Shown here piece by piece: positions 7,079 through 15,234 of a stretch of DNA of 64,000 nt. The DNA is from a bacterium (GTDB taxonomy: Bacteria > Patescibacteriota > Microgenomatia > UBA1406 > GWC2-37-13), in the NCBI GenBank assembly GCA_021825445.1, contig JAKAHA010000002.1, positions 50,461-114,460 on the forward strand. The letters run 5' to 3'. The stretch's first letter is position 1. The number at the start of each line of letters is the position of its first letter. Both the position numbers and the translations under genes were made by a program. The notes beneath the pieces were generated by a model. The model did not search any database. It was not told the DNA's origin and worked only from the letters and a program-made list of their open reading frames with translations.

Positions 7079-7171
7079 TAGGTTATAGCCTACAAAATAA
7101 CACAATTAGGATATGGAGACGGGATAATTTCGTCAATATACCACTTATATTTAACGTTGCACGAGCTCTTA

Positions 7172-7200
7172 CTGAAATTTTTATTAATTTTTGCTAAAAT
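7172..7200 (+). promoter_or_regulatory. Promoter of the polysaccharide cluster
   Basis: CTGAAA, 17 bp, TAAAAT, then 8 nt to the ATG at 7209. It fixes the start of the first glycosyltransferase and probably drives the overlapping genes to 14342. Confidence 0.55.
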
Positions 7201-7208
7201 TGAAGCTC

Positions 7209-8099
7209 ATGAAAACACCTAATCTCTCAATAGTGATTGTTTCTTACAACACAAGAAAAATTACTGAAGATTGTGTAGAATCTATTAATAGATCACTTAC
7301 AAACACAAAAATAAAATATGAAATTATTGTTGTTGATAATAATTCTTTGGACGGCTCTCAAGAAACGCTTCAAAAAATCGCAAAAGACAGAGCAAACCAC
7401 CTAACTTATTTCCAAACCGGAAGCAATCTGGGCTTTGGTCGTGGAAATAATTTTGGCGTCAAGCGTGCAAACGGAAAATATATACTGCTTTTAAATACTG
7501 ATATGATTGTCCTCAATCGTGCCATTGAAAAACTTTATAATTTCTATGTTGTTCGGGAGAAACAGGTTCATTTTCTTGGAGCAAAACTTCTCAACAGTGA
7601 TTTGACTCCTCAACCATCCGCCTGCAGATTTTTTACTTTACCAGTTGTCTTTGCCACTTTACTTTTAAAAGGCGACTACTGGGGCTTAACTCGATCTTCA
7701 CCCGATAAATTTTGTCGAGTCGATTGGATAAGTGGAGCCTGTATTATGACCACAAAAAAGTATTACCAACGTTTAGGTGGCTTTGACAAAGATATTTTTA
7801 TGTACATGGAAGAAGTTGATCTACTATATCGTGCCAAAAAATTAGGATTAAACACTTTTTTTTACCCTGAATCACAAATTATTCATTTGGGTTCAGCCTC
7901 ATCCAACGGAAAGACTTTCCCAATTCTTCAAGTTTATAGGGGTTTTATATTTTTCTATAAAAAACACTTTTCCTTCTTCCATTTATTAATTCTTTATGCT
8001 ATCTTAAAATTTAAAGCCATTATTGCGTTATTAATTGGTAAAATTAAAGGCAACCGGTATTTGATTAGTACCTATGAACAAGCTTTTAAAATTTCTTAA
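7209..8099 (+). CDS. Glycosyltransferase family 2, rhamnosyltransferase-like
   Basis: This GT-A enzyme of the WbbL/rhamnosyltransferase type begins SIVIVSYNTRK, has VVDNNSLDGSQE (nucleotide binding), NLGFGRGNNFGVKRANGKYILLLNTD (the DxD-like NTD), VDWISGACIMTTKKYYQRLGGFDKDIFMYMEEVDL (ED acceptor loop) and a C-terminal hydrophobic patch. The ORF track start at 7191 is replaced by 7209 on the basis of the promoter. It overlaps the next gene by 26 nt. Confidence 0.9.
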   Translation: MKTPNLSIVIVSYNTRKITEDCVESINRSLTNTKIKYEIIVVDNNSLDGSQETLQKIAKDRANHLTYFQTGSNLGFGRGNNFGVKRANGKYILLLNTDMIVLNRAIEKLYNFYVVREKQVHFLGAKLLNSDLTPQPSACRFFTLPVVFATLLLKGDYWGLTRSSPDKFCRVDWISGACIMTTKKYYQRLGGFDKDIFMYMEEVDLLYRAKKLGLNTFFYPESQIIHLGSASSNGKTFPILQVYRGFIFFYKKHFSFFHLLILYAILKFKAIIALLIGKIKGNRYLISTYEQAFKIS

Positions 8100-9570
8100 A
8101 TTCATTGACGACAATTTGTTGAAGTTTTTTCTTGGCGTTTATATATTCTTAATTCCTCTTTGGCCAAAATTGCCAATAAAGATGATCGACTACACTTACA
8201 TTGCTATACGACTTGAAGATATTTATCTGGTTGTAATGTCACTTGTATTTATCATTCAACTTTTAAGGAAAAAGATTACGTTGAATAAAACTCACCTGTG
8301 GATTTTCATCATTTATTGGATAGCTGTCTTCGCCTCAACTCTGTGGGCAATATTTATCGGCAAGACCATAGTTCTTTATCATCTTGGGTTGCTTCATGCC
8401 CTAAGACGGGTTGAATACATGATAGTCTTTTTCATAGTAGCTTCAATAATCAAAAACAAAAGGGACTTTTTTGCATTCATGAATCTTTACGTATTTTCAG
8501 TTTTTATTGTTGCTCTGTATGGTCTAGGTCAGAAATATTTTGGATTCCCAGCTGTGCAGACAATGAATCCTGAATACGCAAAAGGTTATATTTTATATCT
8601 TACTCCTGAGGCAAGAATTTCTGCTACTTTTGCCGGGCATTATGATTTGGCTTCTTATTTGGTTTTTTCTATACCGATTGTTTTATCTTTTTATTTTTAT
8701 TTTAAGAAAAATTATTTTTATTTACTTGTATTTGTTCTTTCTCTAGTAGTACTTATTGACACTTCATCTAGGATTTCCTTTGGTGCTTATTTGGTTTCGA
8801 CTATATTATTTCTCCTTCTTGCCCGAAAATATTTTTTTACTGTGTTTGTGGTTATTTTAACTGTCGGACTAATGTTTGCTTCAAAAGATTTAACTAATAG
8901 ATTTTTTAGAACTTTTCAAGTCAAAAGAATTTTAGTTAATGAAAAAACTGGTTCTGTTTATGTAAATCAAAATGTTACTACAAAAGAGTTACCTGCCGGA
9001 TCTTTTTATGTAAAGCTTAAAGATCAAACACCTGAGGTAGTTTCAGCCGGTCATATTGAAACCTTCAAAAAGCAGATTATTCAGGAACAAGTTAAAGAAG
9101 CATCAATATCTGCAGGTCAAAAATTAAGTGATAATGATTTTAATAAATTAATGGCTTCACTATCTGCTAATTTAAAAGGCGTCAACACAATTGTCTCAGA
9201 TATTTCGTTTGCCACTCGTCTTCAAGTTGAATGGCCAAGAGCAATTGAGGCATTTGGTAGAAATCCATTGTTGGGTACGGGACCATCCTCAATTACCGAA
9301 GCAACTGATAATGATTTTCTTCGCTGGCTTGGTGAAATTGGTCTGATTGGAACAACTACATTTTTGATGATACTTTTTCTGATAACAAAAAATATTTGGA
9401 AAAAAATTACCCAAGTCTCAAAAGAAAATAAGATACTTGCATATGGATTTATTTTTGGACTATTTGCCCTACTTATGAACGCGACCTATATCGATGTCTT
9501 CGAGGCTTCAAAAGTGGCCTATACTTTTTGGCTAGTCGCAGGAATTTTTACCGGCTATGAAAGAGAATAA
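8074..9570 (+). CDS. O-antigen ligase/polymerase family membrane protein
   Basis: This polytopic protein of 498 aa has about 10-12 hydrophobic spans and a large soluble loop (residues about 285-385) carrying an EVVSAGHIETF-like region and RPRAIEAFGRNPLLGTGP-like text (RAIEAFGRNPLLGTGPSS), typical of the Wzy_C/O-antigen ligase domain. It probably polymerises or ligates surface glycan repeat units at the outer face of the membrane. It sits between a GT2 and a GT-C gene with overlaps on both sides. Polymerase or ligase cannot be separated by sequence reading. Confidence 0.85.
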   Translation: MNKLLKFLKFIDDNLLKFFLGVYIFLIPLWPKLPIKMIDYTYIAIRLEDIYLVVMSLVFIIQLLRKKITLNKTHLWIFIIYWIAVFASTLWAIFIGKTIVLYHLGLLHALRRVEYMIVFFIVASIIKNKRDFFAFMNLYVFSVFIVALYGLGQKYFGFPAVQTMNPEYAKGYILYLTPEARISATFAGHYDLASYLVFSIPIVLSFYFYFKKNYFYLLVFVLSLVVLIDTSSRISFGAYLVSTILFLLLARKYFFTVFVVILTVGLMFASKDLTNRFFRTFQVKRILVNEKTGSVYVNQNVTTKELPAGSFYVKLKDQTPEVVSAGHIETFKKQIIQEQVKEASISAGQKLSDNDFNKLMASLSANLKGVNTIVSDISFATRLQVEWPRAIEAFGRNPLLGTGPSSITEATDNDFLRWLGEIGLIGTTTFLMILFLITKNIWKKITQVSKENKILAYGFIFGLFALLMNATYIDVFEASKVAYTFWLVAGIFTGYERE

Positions 9571-11011
9571 TTTTAGAATAAAAGATTTTTTTATTTTGAG
9601 TTTTATTTTAGTGGTCGCTTTTGTATTTCGTCTGTATAAAATCAATACACCCCTCGCCGATTTTCACTCTTGGCGCCAGGTTGATACTGCGTCCGTTGCT
9701 AGAAACTACGTAAAAAATGGCATAGATTTATTTCACCCTATTTATGACGATCTTTCAAATGTTCAATCGGGGTTCGAAAATCCTCAAGGATACAGGATGG
9801 TCGAGTTCCCGCTATACAACGCAATCATAGCTATTTTATATAAAACATTTCCTGTTTTTAGCCTAGAAATTTGGGGAAGATTGACAACAATTATTTTTTC
9901 GTTAATTATTATTTCAATAATTTACTATATCTTATTTAAGGAAAGTGGTAGATTATCGGCAATATTTGGCTCGCTCACTTATGCAATCCTTCCATTTTTT
10001 GTGTTTTTTTCAAGAGTGATTTTACCGGAGACGGCAGCACTCGCCTTTGCAATGCTCTCAATATTTTTTCTATATCTTAATATAGAATATAAAGAAAAAG
10101 GGCTATCATCTATCATCTGTCATCTAGCATCTAGCGTTTTATTCGCGGGTGCTTTACTGATAAAACCAACCATTATCTTTTATCTACTTCCAATCTTAGT
10201 TCTTTTTTATAGAAAATATAAATTGAGTTTGATAAAAAAATTTGATTTTTATTTGTATTTTGTTATCGTTTTTATTCCTTTGATATACTGGAGGACATAC
10301 ATAAAAAATTTTCCTGAAGGGATTCCATATTCCGATTGGTTATTTACATCTGTCAATACTTCTCAGGGTTTAAAAAGCATTTTATTTCGACCTTCATTTT
10401 TTCGCTGGATATTTTTTGAAAGAATAAATAATTTAATTTTAGGAGGATATTTAACATTATTTTTTGTACTTGGTACAATTTCAAAGCAAAAAAAATATTT
10501 GCCGCTTGCTTTTGTATTTTCTGCACTGGCTTATATTCTTGTCTTTCAAGGCGGTAACCTTCAACATGAATATTATCAAACTTTAATCTTGCCCGTTTTT
10601 GCAATGATGATTGGACTTGGAGTAAATTTTTTATACGAGCATAAAAATAACTTTATAAATTCTGGCTTCATTTCATTATTAATTTTCTTTATTTTTGGTT
10701 TTTCATTTTATTTTTCTTATTTTAAAGTAATTGATTACTATGGATATTCGCAGGAATTAGTTCAAGAGGCAAATGTGATAAGTAGCTTGACTGAGCCTGA
10801 TGCTAAAGTGGTGACTGATCGAACAGGAGATACAACCTTACTATATTTGAGTGGTCGCCGAGGTGCACCTTCAATCTTTAAAGACCCTGACGAGCTTAAA
10901 AAACTTGACTATAAATATTTAATTACATCAAGCCAAGGACAAATTGACATGATGAAACCATATTTTAAAATAATTTTTGAAAATGAAAAATTCACTCTGT
11001 TCAAATTATGA
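9557..11011 (+). CDS. GT-C superfamily (GT39/ArnT-like) membrane glycosyltransferase
   Basis: The 484-aa polytopic protein has the first-loop acidic motif expected of GT-C enzymes (PLADFHSWRQVDTASVARNY) after the first membrane span, then about ten hydrophobic segments and a short soluble C-terminus. It would use a lipid-phosphate-linked sugar, which fits the DPM1-like GT2 at 4471. Overlaps of 14 nt upstream and 4 nt downstream place it in the operon. A run of 7-bp words (10104-10135) encodes SSIICHLASS in a loop. Confidence 0.83.
   Translation: MKENNFRIKDFFILSFILVVAFVFRLYKINTPLADFHSWRQVDTASVARNYVKNGIDLFHPIYDDLSNVQSGFENPQGYRMVEFPLYNAIIAILYKTFPVFSLEIWGRLTTIIFSLIIISIIYYILFKESGRLSAIFGSLTYAILPFFVFFSRVILPETAALAFAMLSIFFLYLNIEYKEKGLSSIICHLASSVLFAGALLIKPTIIFYLLPILVLFYRKYKLSLIKKFDFYLYFVIVFIPLIYWRTYIKNFPEGIPYSDWLFTSVNTSQGLKSILFRPSFFRWIFFERINNLILGGYLTLFFVLGTISKQKKYLPLAFVFSALAYILVFQGGNLQHEYYQTLILPVFAMMIGLGVNFLYEHKNNFINSGFISLLIFFIFGFSFYFSYFKVIDYYGYSQELVQEANVISSLTEPDAKVVTDRTGDTTLLYLSGRRGAPSIFKDPDELKKLDYKYLITSSQGQIDMMKPYFKIIFENEKFTLFKL
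10104..10135. repeat. Heptad tandem repeat inside the GT-C gene
   Basis: tatcatc, tatcatc, tgtcatc, tagcatc follow one another and are followed by tagcg. The frame stays open and the words are translated. Confidence 0.8.
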
Positions 11012-12201
11012 AGATCCTGATGGTTACGCCCTACGTCCCATATCCTCCTTCATCAGGTGGTCAAATTCGGACATATAATCTGCTCAAATATTTAAGTCAA
11101 AATAATGAAATTACACTGGTTGCTTTATACAAAAATGATGAAGAAAAAAAATATGAATCTTATCTGGAAAAATATTGTAAACAAATTTATCTTTGCAAAC
11201 GCCCATCAACACCATGGCAATTTAAAAATATTTTTAAAACGATATTCTCGACTTCCCCTTTTTTAGTTGTCCGAAATTTTTCAGACGAAGCAAAAATAAT
11301 AATTAAAAAATTACTTCTTCAGGAAAAATTTGATGTAATCCACGCCGAAACTTTTTATGTAATGCCCCATATTCCAGAAACAAAGATCCCAACCGTCCTA
11401 GTTGAACAAACAATTGAGTATAAAGTCTACAAACACTTTGTCAATTCGCTTCCTTTTTATCTAAGATTTTTTATATATTTCGATATTGATATTATCAAGC
11501 TTAAATACTGGGAAAGATTTTACTGGAAAAAAGCAAGTGCGGTCGTTGTAGTATCTTCTTCTGATGAAAAATTAATAAAAAGTGAAGAGCCACAACTTAA
11601 AACTTCCATCATTCCAAATTGTGTCGGAGATGAAATGATTACAAGTAAATTGGAAAACAAAAATTTGAAAATACCAACTATATTTTTTCAAGGAAATTTT
11701 TTCTGGCTACAAAATGTTGAGGCAGCCAAATTTATTATCAACAAAATTTACCCACAACTTTCTCAAGAACTCCCCAAAGTAAAGGTTGTTATTGCCGGAC
11801 AAAATGCAAAAAAATTGGGAAATTTGATTGATAAAAATATAAATATAATAAATATTGAGCCAGACAATATTGATAAGGTAAAGGAATTATTTAAAAAAAA
11901 CACTTTATTTATTGCTCCAATTTTTGGACCAGGTGGAACAAGACTCAAGATACTGGCGGCAATGGGGTCTGGAATGCCGGTCATTTCGTCTGTCACAGGT
12001 ATTGAGGGCTTGGAAGTAACTAATAATAAAAACGTTGTCATTGCCAATGATCCTGGAGAATTTGTCATAAAAATAAAAGAGTTATTAACAAATAAACAGT
12101 TATACGAAAAAATAAGAGTAAACGCCTATAAACTTGTCAAAGAAAAATATCAATGGAGTCAGACTGCCAAAGAACTTGAATCAGTTTATAAAAATTTATA
12201 A
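11008..12201 (+). CDS. Glycosyltransferase family 4
   Basis: A GT-B fold protein of 397 aa. The N-terminal MKILMVTPYVPYPPSSGGQIRTYNLLKYL is the acceptor-domain glycine loop with SGG; the C-terminal donor domain has TIFFQGNFFWLQNVEAAKFI, FIAPIFGPGGTRLKILAAMGSGMPVISS and GIEGLEV, matching the GT4 E/G-rich donor loop. The start overlaps the GT-C stop by 4 nt. The donor sugar is unknown. No membrane anchor, so it is cytoplasmic or peripheral. Confidence 0.92.
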   Translation: MKILMVTPYVPYPPSSGGQIRTYNLLKYLSQNNEITLVALYKNDEEKKYESYLEKYCKQIYLCKRPSTPWQFKNIFKTIFSTSPFLVVRNFSDEAKIIIKKLLLQEKFDVIHAETFYVMPHIPETKIPTVLVEQTIEYKVYKHFVNSLPFYLRFFIYFDIDIIKLKYWERFYWKKASAVVVVSSSDEKLIKSEEPQLKTSIIPNCVGDEMITSKLENKNLKIPTIFFQGNFFWLQNVEAAKFIINKIYPQLSQELPKVKVVIAGQNAKKLGNLIDKNINIINIEPDNIDKVKELFKKNTLFIAPIFGPGGTRLKILAAMGSGMPVISSVTGIEGLEVTNNKNVVIANDPGEFVIKIKELLTNKQLYEKIRVNAYKLVKEKYQWSQTAKELESVYKNL

Positions 12202-12211
12202 AAAATAACTA

Positions 12212-13357
12212 ATGATCACAATAGGAGTTGATGGTAATGAAGCCAATGTTGAAAATAAAGTAGGAGTTTCGGTCTATGCACAAAATGTTTTGAATTACTT
12301 TAATAAAAGTGCCAATCAAGATATAAGATTTGTTGTGTATTTGAAAAATAAACCTTTACTTGAACTTCCAGAGGAAAATGAATTTTTTAAATATAAAGTT
12401 ATTCAAGGAAAATTTCTCTGGTCTCAAATTTATCTACCGCTGGAACTATATCTCCATAAAAATATTAATGTTTTTTTTTCTCCCGCTCATTATCTACCTC
12501 GTTTTTGTCAAGTTCCACAAGTAGTAACAATTCATGATTTAGCTTATATTTTTTTTCCGGAAGACTTTACTAAAAAAGATTTGTGGCAACTTACTAATTG
12601 GACAAAATTTTCGATAAACAAAGCCACTAAAATAATTGCCGTCTCCAAAACAACAAAAAAGGATATTGTGAAAAATTATGGAGTTAATGAATCAAAAATC
12701 ACTGTAATATATAACGGCTTTGAAAAAACTGCCGGAGCAAAAACCTCTGCGGTTGAGGAGCGAAGCGGGAAAACCACGGAGGTTAAGTCGTTGAAATATA
12801 TTCTTTTCGTCGGCACCATTCAACCAAGAAAAAATTTAGAAGTTCTAATTGATGCTTTTAATAAATTTATCCAAACAAATAGCGACTTCAAATTAATTAT
12901 TGTTGGAAAAAAAGGTTGGCTTTATGAAAGTATTTTTGAAAAAGTGAAAGCAATGAATCTTGAAGATAAAATTATTTTTGCTGGACACGTACCAGATGAG
13001 GAATTAATTTCGTATTACAAAAATGCTTTTTGTTTTGTATTGCCTTCGCTTTACGAGGGATTTGGAATTCCAGTCCTTGAAGCGATGAGCTATGATTGTC
13101 CGACGATTGTATCAATGACTTCAAGCCTGCCTGAGGTTGGAAGCGATGCCAGTCTATATTTTGATCCAAAAAATTCTGATGATCTACTTCAAAAACTAAA
13201 TATCCTTAAAGATGATGCTAAACTTAGAAAAGAATTAATCTCAAAAGGCAGGCAAAGAATTAAAGATTTTTCTTGGGAAAAATGTGGAAAAGAAACATTA
13301 GATGTTATCAGAGGGTCTATCAGAGGGTCAGTCCCTTTAGGGACTGACCCTATATAA
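12212..13357 (+). CDS. Glycosyltransferase family 4 (mannosyltransferase-like) with repeat-derived segments
   Basis: The GT-B layout is clear: GVDGNEANVENKVGVSVYAQN at the N-terminus, VVTIHDLAYIFFPE, IIAVSKTTKKDIVKNYGV, KYILFVGTIQPRKNL, and the donor EX7E region LPSLYEGFGIPVLEAMSYDCP. Two stretches look foreign: residues about 178-191 (TSAVEERSGKTTEV), encoded by a 43-nt palindrome in the interdomain linker, and the last residues (RGSVPLGTDPI), encoded by a perfect 12-bp hairpin. Both keep the frame. The linker and tail positions would be tolerant of insertion. Confidence 0.9.
   Translation: MITIGVDGNEANVENKVGVSVYAQNVLNYFNKSANQDIRFVVYLKNKPLLELPEENEFFKYKVIQGKFLWSQIYLPLELYLHKNINVFFSPAHYLPRFCQVPQVVTIHDLAYIFFPEDFTKKDLWQLTNWTKFSINKATKIIAVSKTTKKDIVKNYGVNESKITVIYNGFEKTAGAKTSAVEERSGKTTEVKSLKYILFVGTIQPRKNLEVLIDAFNKFIQTNSDFKLIIVGKKGWLYESIFEKVKAMNLEDKIIFAGHVPDEELISYYKNAFCFVLPSLYEGFGIPVLEAMSYDCPTIVSMTSSLPEVGSDASLYFDPKNSDDLLQKLNILKDDAKLRKELISKGRQRIKDFSWEKCGKETLDVIRGSIRGSVPLGTDPI
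12742..12784. repeat. In-frame palindromic insertion in the GT4 linker
   Basis: Outer arms AACCTCTGCGGTT and AACCACGGAGGTT flank a GC-rich centre (gaggagcgaagcggga). The GC content contrasts sharply with the AT-rich gene, and it falls exactly between the two Rossmann domains. Confidence 0.75.
13324..13351. repeat. Perfect hairpin element at the 3' end of the GT4 gene
   Basis: AGGGTCAGTCCC and GGGACTGACCCT form a 12-bp perfect stem with loop TTTA. It overlaps the last codons and is preceded by a partial direct repeat (agagggtctatcagagggtc). No T-run follows, so it is a dispersed palindrome rather than a clear terminator. Confidence 0.75.
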
Positions 13358-13364
13358 TATAAAT

Positions 13365-14342
13365 ATGATTCGCATAATTCCCGACGATTATTCATCAACC
13401 GAATACAACAAACTAGCCCATCATCCCCTTCAAACTTGGGAATGGGGAGCAGCCCGTAAAGAAACAGGGGTTGAGATTTTACGATTATCTGATGGCAAAA
13501 ATGTTTTTACGCTAACATTACATTCACTGGTTTATAAATATAAAATCGGTTATTTGCCACGATCCGTTATACCATCAAAAACTGTCTTAAGTTTTTTTTC
13601 TGATTATTGTAAAAAAAACAAAATAATTTTTGTCAAAATCGAACCTGACGTTGAAAAGTCTTCCAACAATGAAACAATGAAACAATTTAACAATTTAACA
13701 ATTTCCTCTCATCCATTATTTCCCTCCTGGACTCAAATTCTGGATCTAAATCATACCGAAGACGAGCTCCTTAAATCCTTTCATTCTAAAACTCGATACA
13801 ACATTCGTCTGGCTGAGAAAAAAGGTGTTGTCGTCAAAGAAATGTCGGATCTGGATGGATTTGAAATATTTTCTAAGCTTTATTTTGAAACTTGTAAACG
13901 CCAAAAATATTATGGTCACACACCAAAATATCATAAAATTATTTGGGAGAATTTGAAAAAAAATATCGCTCATATTTTGATTGCTTTTTATGACAACGTA
14001 CCCTTAGCATCTTATGAACTTTTTTATTTTAAAAACACTCTCTATTATCCTTATGGCGGAACATCGATTCAACACAGGAATCTTATGGCTTCAAATTTAT
14101 TGATGTGGGAAGCGATCAAACTGGGAAAAAAATTAGGAGCCACCAAATTTGATATGTGGGGATCTCTTGGTCCAGACTATGACCCGTCAAACGATTGGGC
14201 GGGATTTACGAGATTTAAAGAAGGATATAATACAAAATTTGTTGAATTTGTTGGAAGTTATGATTTGGTAATTAATCCAATTTTTTACAAAATCTACAAC
14301 TTTATTTACTTCCTGAGAGAAATATATTTAAAACTTAAGTAG
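13365..14342 (+). CDS. FemAB/FemX-type aminoacyl transferase (peptidoglycan bridge or lipid II related)
   Basis: The 325-aa protein has the double-GNAT FemAB layout: HHPLQTWEWGAARKETG at the N-terminus, SWTQILDLNHTEDELLKSFHSKTRYNIRLAEKKGVVV in the first domain, then LYFETCKRQKYYGHTPKYHK and YYPYGGTSIQHRNLMASNLLMWEAIKLGKKLGATKFDMWGS in the second. Family members add amino acids from aminoacyl-tRNA to lipid II; Patescibacterial members near glycan clusters are of unproven substrate. A 40-nt octamer repeat encodes NNETMKQFNNLTISS in a loop. Confidence 0.88.
   Translation: MIRIIPDDYSSTEYNKLAHHPLQTWEWGAARKETGVEILRLSDGKNVFTLTLHSLVYKYKIGYLPRSVIPSKTVLSFFSDYCKKNKIIFVKIEPDVEKSSNNETMKQFNNLTISSHPLFPSWTQILDLNHTEDELLKSFHSKTRYNIRLAEKKGVVVKEMSDLDGFEIFSKLYFETCKRQKYYGHTPKYHKIIWENLKKNIAHILIAFYDNVPLASYELFYFKNTLYYPYGGTSIQHRNLMASNLLMWEAIKLGKKLGATKFDMWGSLGPDYDPSNDWAGFTRFKEGYNTKFVEFVGSYDLVINPIFYKIYNFIYFLREIYLKLK
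13665..13704. repeat. Octamer tandem repeat inside the FemAB-like gene
   Basis: Five 8-bp words in a row (aacaatga twice, aacaattt three times). The same words recur at 28571-28602, 39351-39382 and 40691-40762. Here they are translated as a low-complexity Asn-rich loop between strands of the first domain. Confidence 0.85.
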
Positions 14343-14362
14343 TGGTGCAATTTATTACACCA
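14343..14362. repeat. 20-bp palindrome shared with 34283-34302
   Basis: TGGTGCAATTTATTACACCA; the reverse strand of 34283-34302 reads TGGTGTGATTTATCACACCA, and the flanks (agt before, gaat/gaaat after) also match. The following bases gaatcgttccgctac recur near 60518. The location is 60-80 bp upstream of small orphan genes in each case. Confidence 0.65.
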
Positions 14363-14391
14363 GAATCGTTCCGCTACAATAAAAAAATCGC

Positions 14392-14420
14392 TTGAAAAGT
14401 AGTAGTAGTAGTAGTAGAAT
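14392..14420 (+). promoter_or_regulatory. Promoter with AGT trinucleotide repeat spacer
   Basis: TTGAAA at 14392 and TAGAAT at 14415 are separated by exactly 17 bp that consist only of agt repeats (agtagtagtagtagtag). Six bases separate the -10 from the ATG, so the mRNA is predicted to start at the ATG. Gain or loss of one unit would change the spacer to 20 or 14 bp. Confidence 0.7.
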
Positions 14421-14426
14421 GCCCAA

Positions 14427-14681
14427 ATGAGCTTAAAAATAATTTCTGAAAAATTACAACAAGATATGGGCTGGGGTAGGAAAGAAGGTCAAGGTTATAT
14501 CGGTTTATTTAATGAAAGAAAAATTAAATATCTTGCTCCAACGCCAAAAGAATTTCATCAGATGAAGGCTCTCGATTTTATCGCTGCACTCACATACAAA
14601 GAAATTTCTAAAGCCGTTGCAGCCGGAGTTGTAATAGGTGGATTTGCTATACCAATTGCACGAGGTTTATTAGGTCTTTAA
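14427..14681 (+). CDS. Orphan small protein with C-terminal hydrophobic helix (84 aa)
   Basis: Not recognised. The N-terminal part is polar (ISEKLQQDMGWGRKEGQGYIG), followed by KEISKAVAAGVVIGGFAIPIARGLLGL, a Gly/Ala-rich hydrophobic helix that could insert in a membrane. The start is fixed by the promoter 6 nt upstream. It belongs to a set of four orphan genes (also 15513, 33413, 33912) with closely similar leaderless promoters. Confidence 0.6.
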   Translation: MSLKIISEKLQQDMGWGRKEGQGYIGLFNERKIKYLAPTPKEFHQMKALDFIAALTYKEISKAVAAGVVIGGFAIPIARGLLGL

Positions 14682-14684
14682 TCT

Positions 14685-14732
14685 TTACTTCCCCTTCAAC
14701 GCCACCTTTAGCACCTGATCGACGTATTTTAA
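14685..14732 (-). pseudogene. Remnant of a second lon 3' end
   Basis: On the minus strand the bases encode [13 protein letters not shown] followed by TAA, identical over its last 12 residues to the end of the Lon protein at 16033. The DNA differs at several positions but every difference in the matching codons is synonymous (for example CTA/TTA, CAG/CAA, GTG/GTA). Upstream similarity fades within about 16 codons. It therefore looks like the tail of a diverged lon copy, not a recent duplication. Confidence 0.7.
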
Positions 14733-14744
14733 TAAACAAACCAA

Positions 14745-14772
14745 ATGTCTAGTTAATTAATTAACTAGACAT
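14745..14772. promoter_or_regulatory. Perfect 28-bp palindrome at the 3' end of the TrpR-like gene
   Basis: The centre is CTAGTTAATTAATTAACTAG and the symmetry extends to ATGT...ACAT over 28 bp without mismatch. It contains the stop codon of the regulator gene. It matches the upstream palindrome at 15207-15234 in 25 of 28 positions and carries CTAG half-sites like those of the E. coli trp operator. Confidence 0.7.
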
Positions 14773-15205
14773 CAATCATTTTCTGTTCTTTCTTTCTCTT
14801 TTCACGCTGCCACTCAAGATCACGGTCATGGTAATAGCCAACATGCGTAAACAAATCTGCAAATAAGTTTTCAAAAAAATGACTTATTTTTTCACTTTTT
14901 AAAAATGATTCTATGACTGTTATTAACCTCGTCTTCTTTTTATAAAACAATAAATTAAATTTTCCGACTGTGGCTCGAGATACCTTAATATGTTGTGCAA
15001 TCTCGACCTGCTCGACATTTTTTATAAGTAAATAGATGATTGCGATTCGCTTTGCAATCATTATCTGCTCAACCGGAGTCAGAATATCTTGAATGAGTTC
15101 CATAAACTCATCTTTGTCCCCAGCGTTATTAACAACCTCAAAAAATAATTGATAAAGCTTGAAAAGCTTTTCCTCATCTACAGGTCTTTTTGATATGTTT
15201 ACCAT
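14765..15205 (-). CDS. TrpR/YerC-like helix-turn-helix regulator
   Basis: The 146-aa protein contains DILTPVEQIMIAKRIAIIYLLIKNVEQVEIAQHIKVSRATVGKFN (residues about 41-86), the helical core and HTH of the Trp repressor superfamily (YerC/YecD type): LT..E...i..R..i...L......q.eIa..l.vS.aTv.r. The remainder extends TrpR by a C-terminal helical, highly charged tail (HDRDLEWQREKRKKEQK). The gene is bracketed by near-identical palindromes, one 1 bp upstream of the ATG and one overlapping the stop, suggesting autoregulation (inference). No trp biosynthesis gene is nearby. Confidence 0.85.
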   Translation of the reverse strand: MVNISKRPVDEEKLFKLYQLFFEVVNNAGDKDEFMELIQDILTPVEQIMIAKRIAIIYLLIKNVEQVEIAQHIKVSRATVGKFNLLFYKKKTRLITVIESFLKSEKISHFFENLFADLFTHVGYYHDRDLEWQREKRKKEQKMIDV

Positions 15206-15206
15206 A

Positions 15207-15234
15207 ATGTACAGTTAATTAATTAACTAGTCAT
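15207..15234. promoter_or_regulatory. Palindromic operator candidate at the TrpR-like gene start
   Basis: The core AGTTAATTAATTAACT is perfect; the outer ATG...CAT also pairs, with three mismatched positions between. It abuts the start codon of the regulator gene (15205), an ideal position to block transcription or initiation. Confidence 0.7.
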
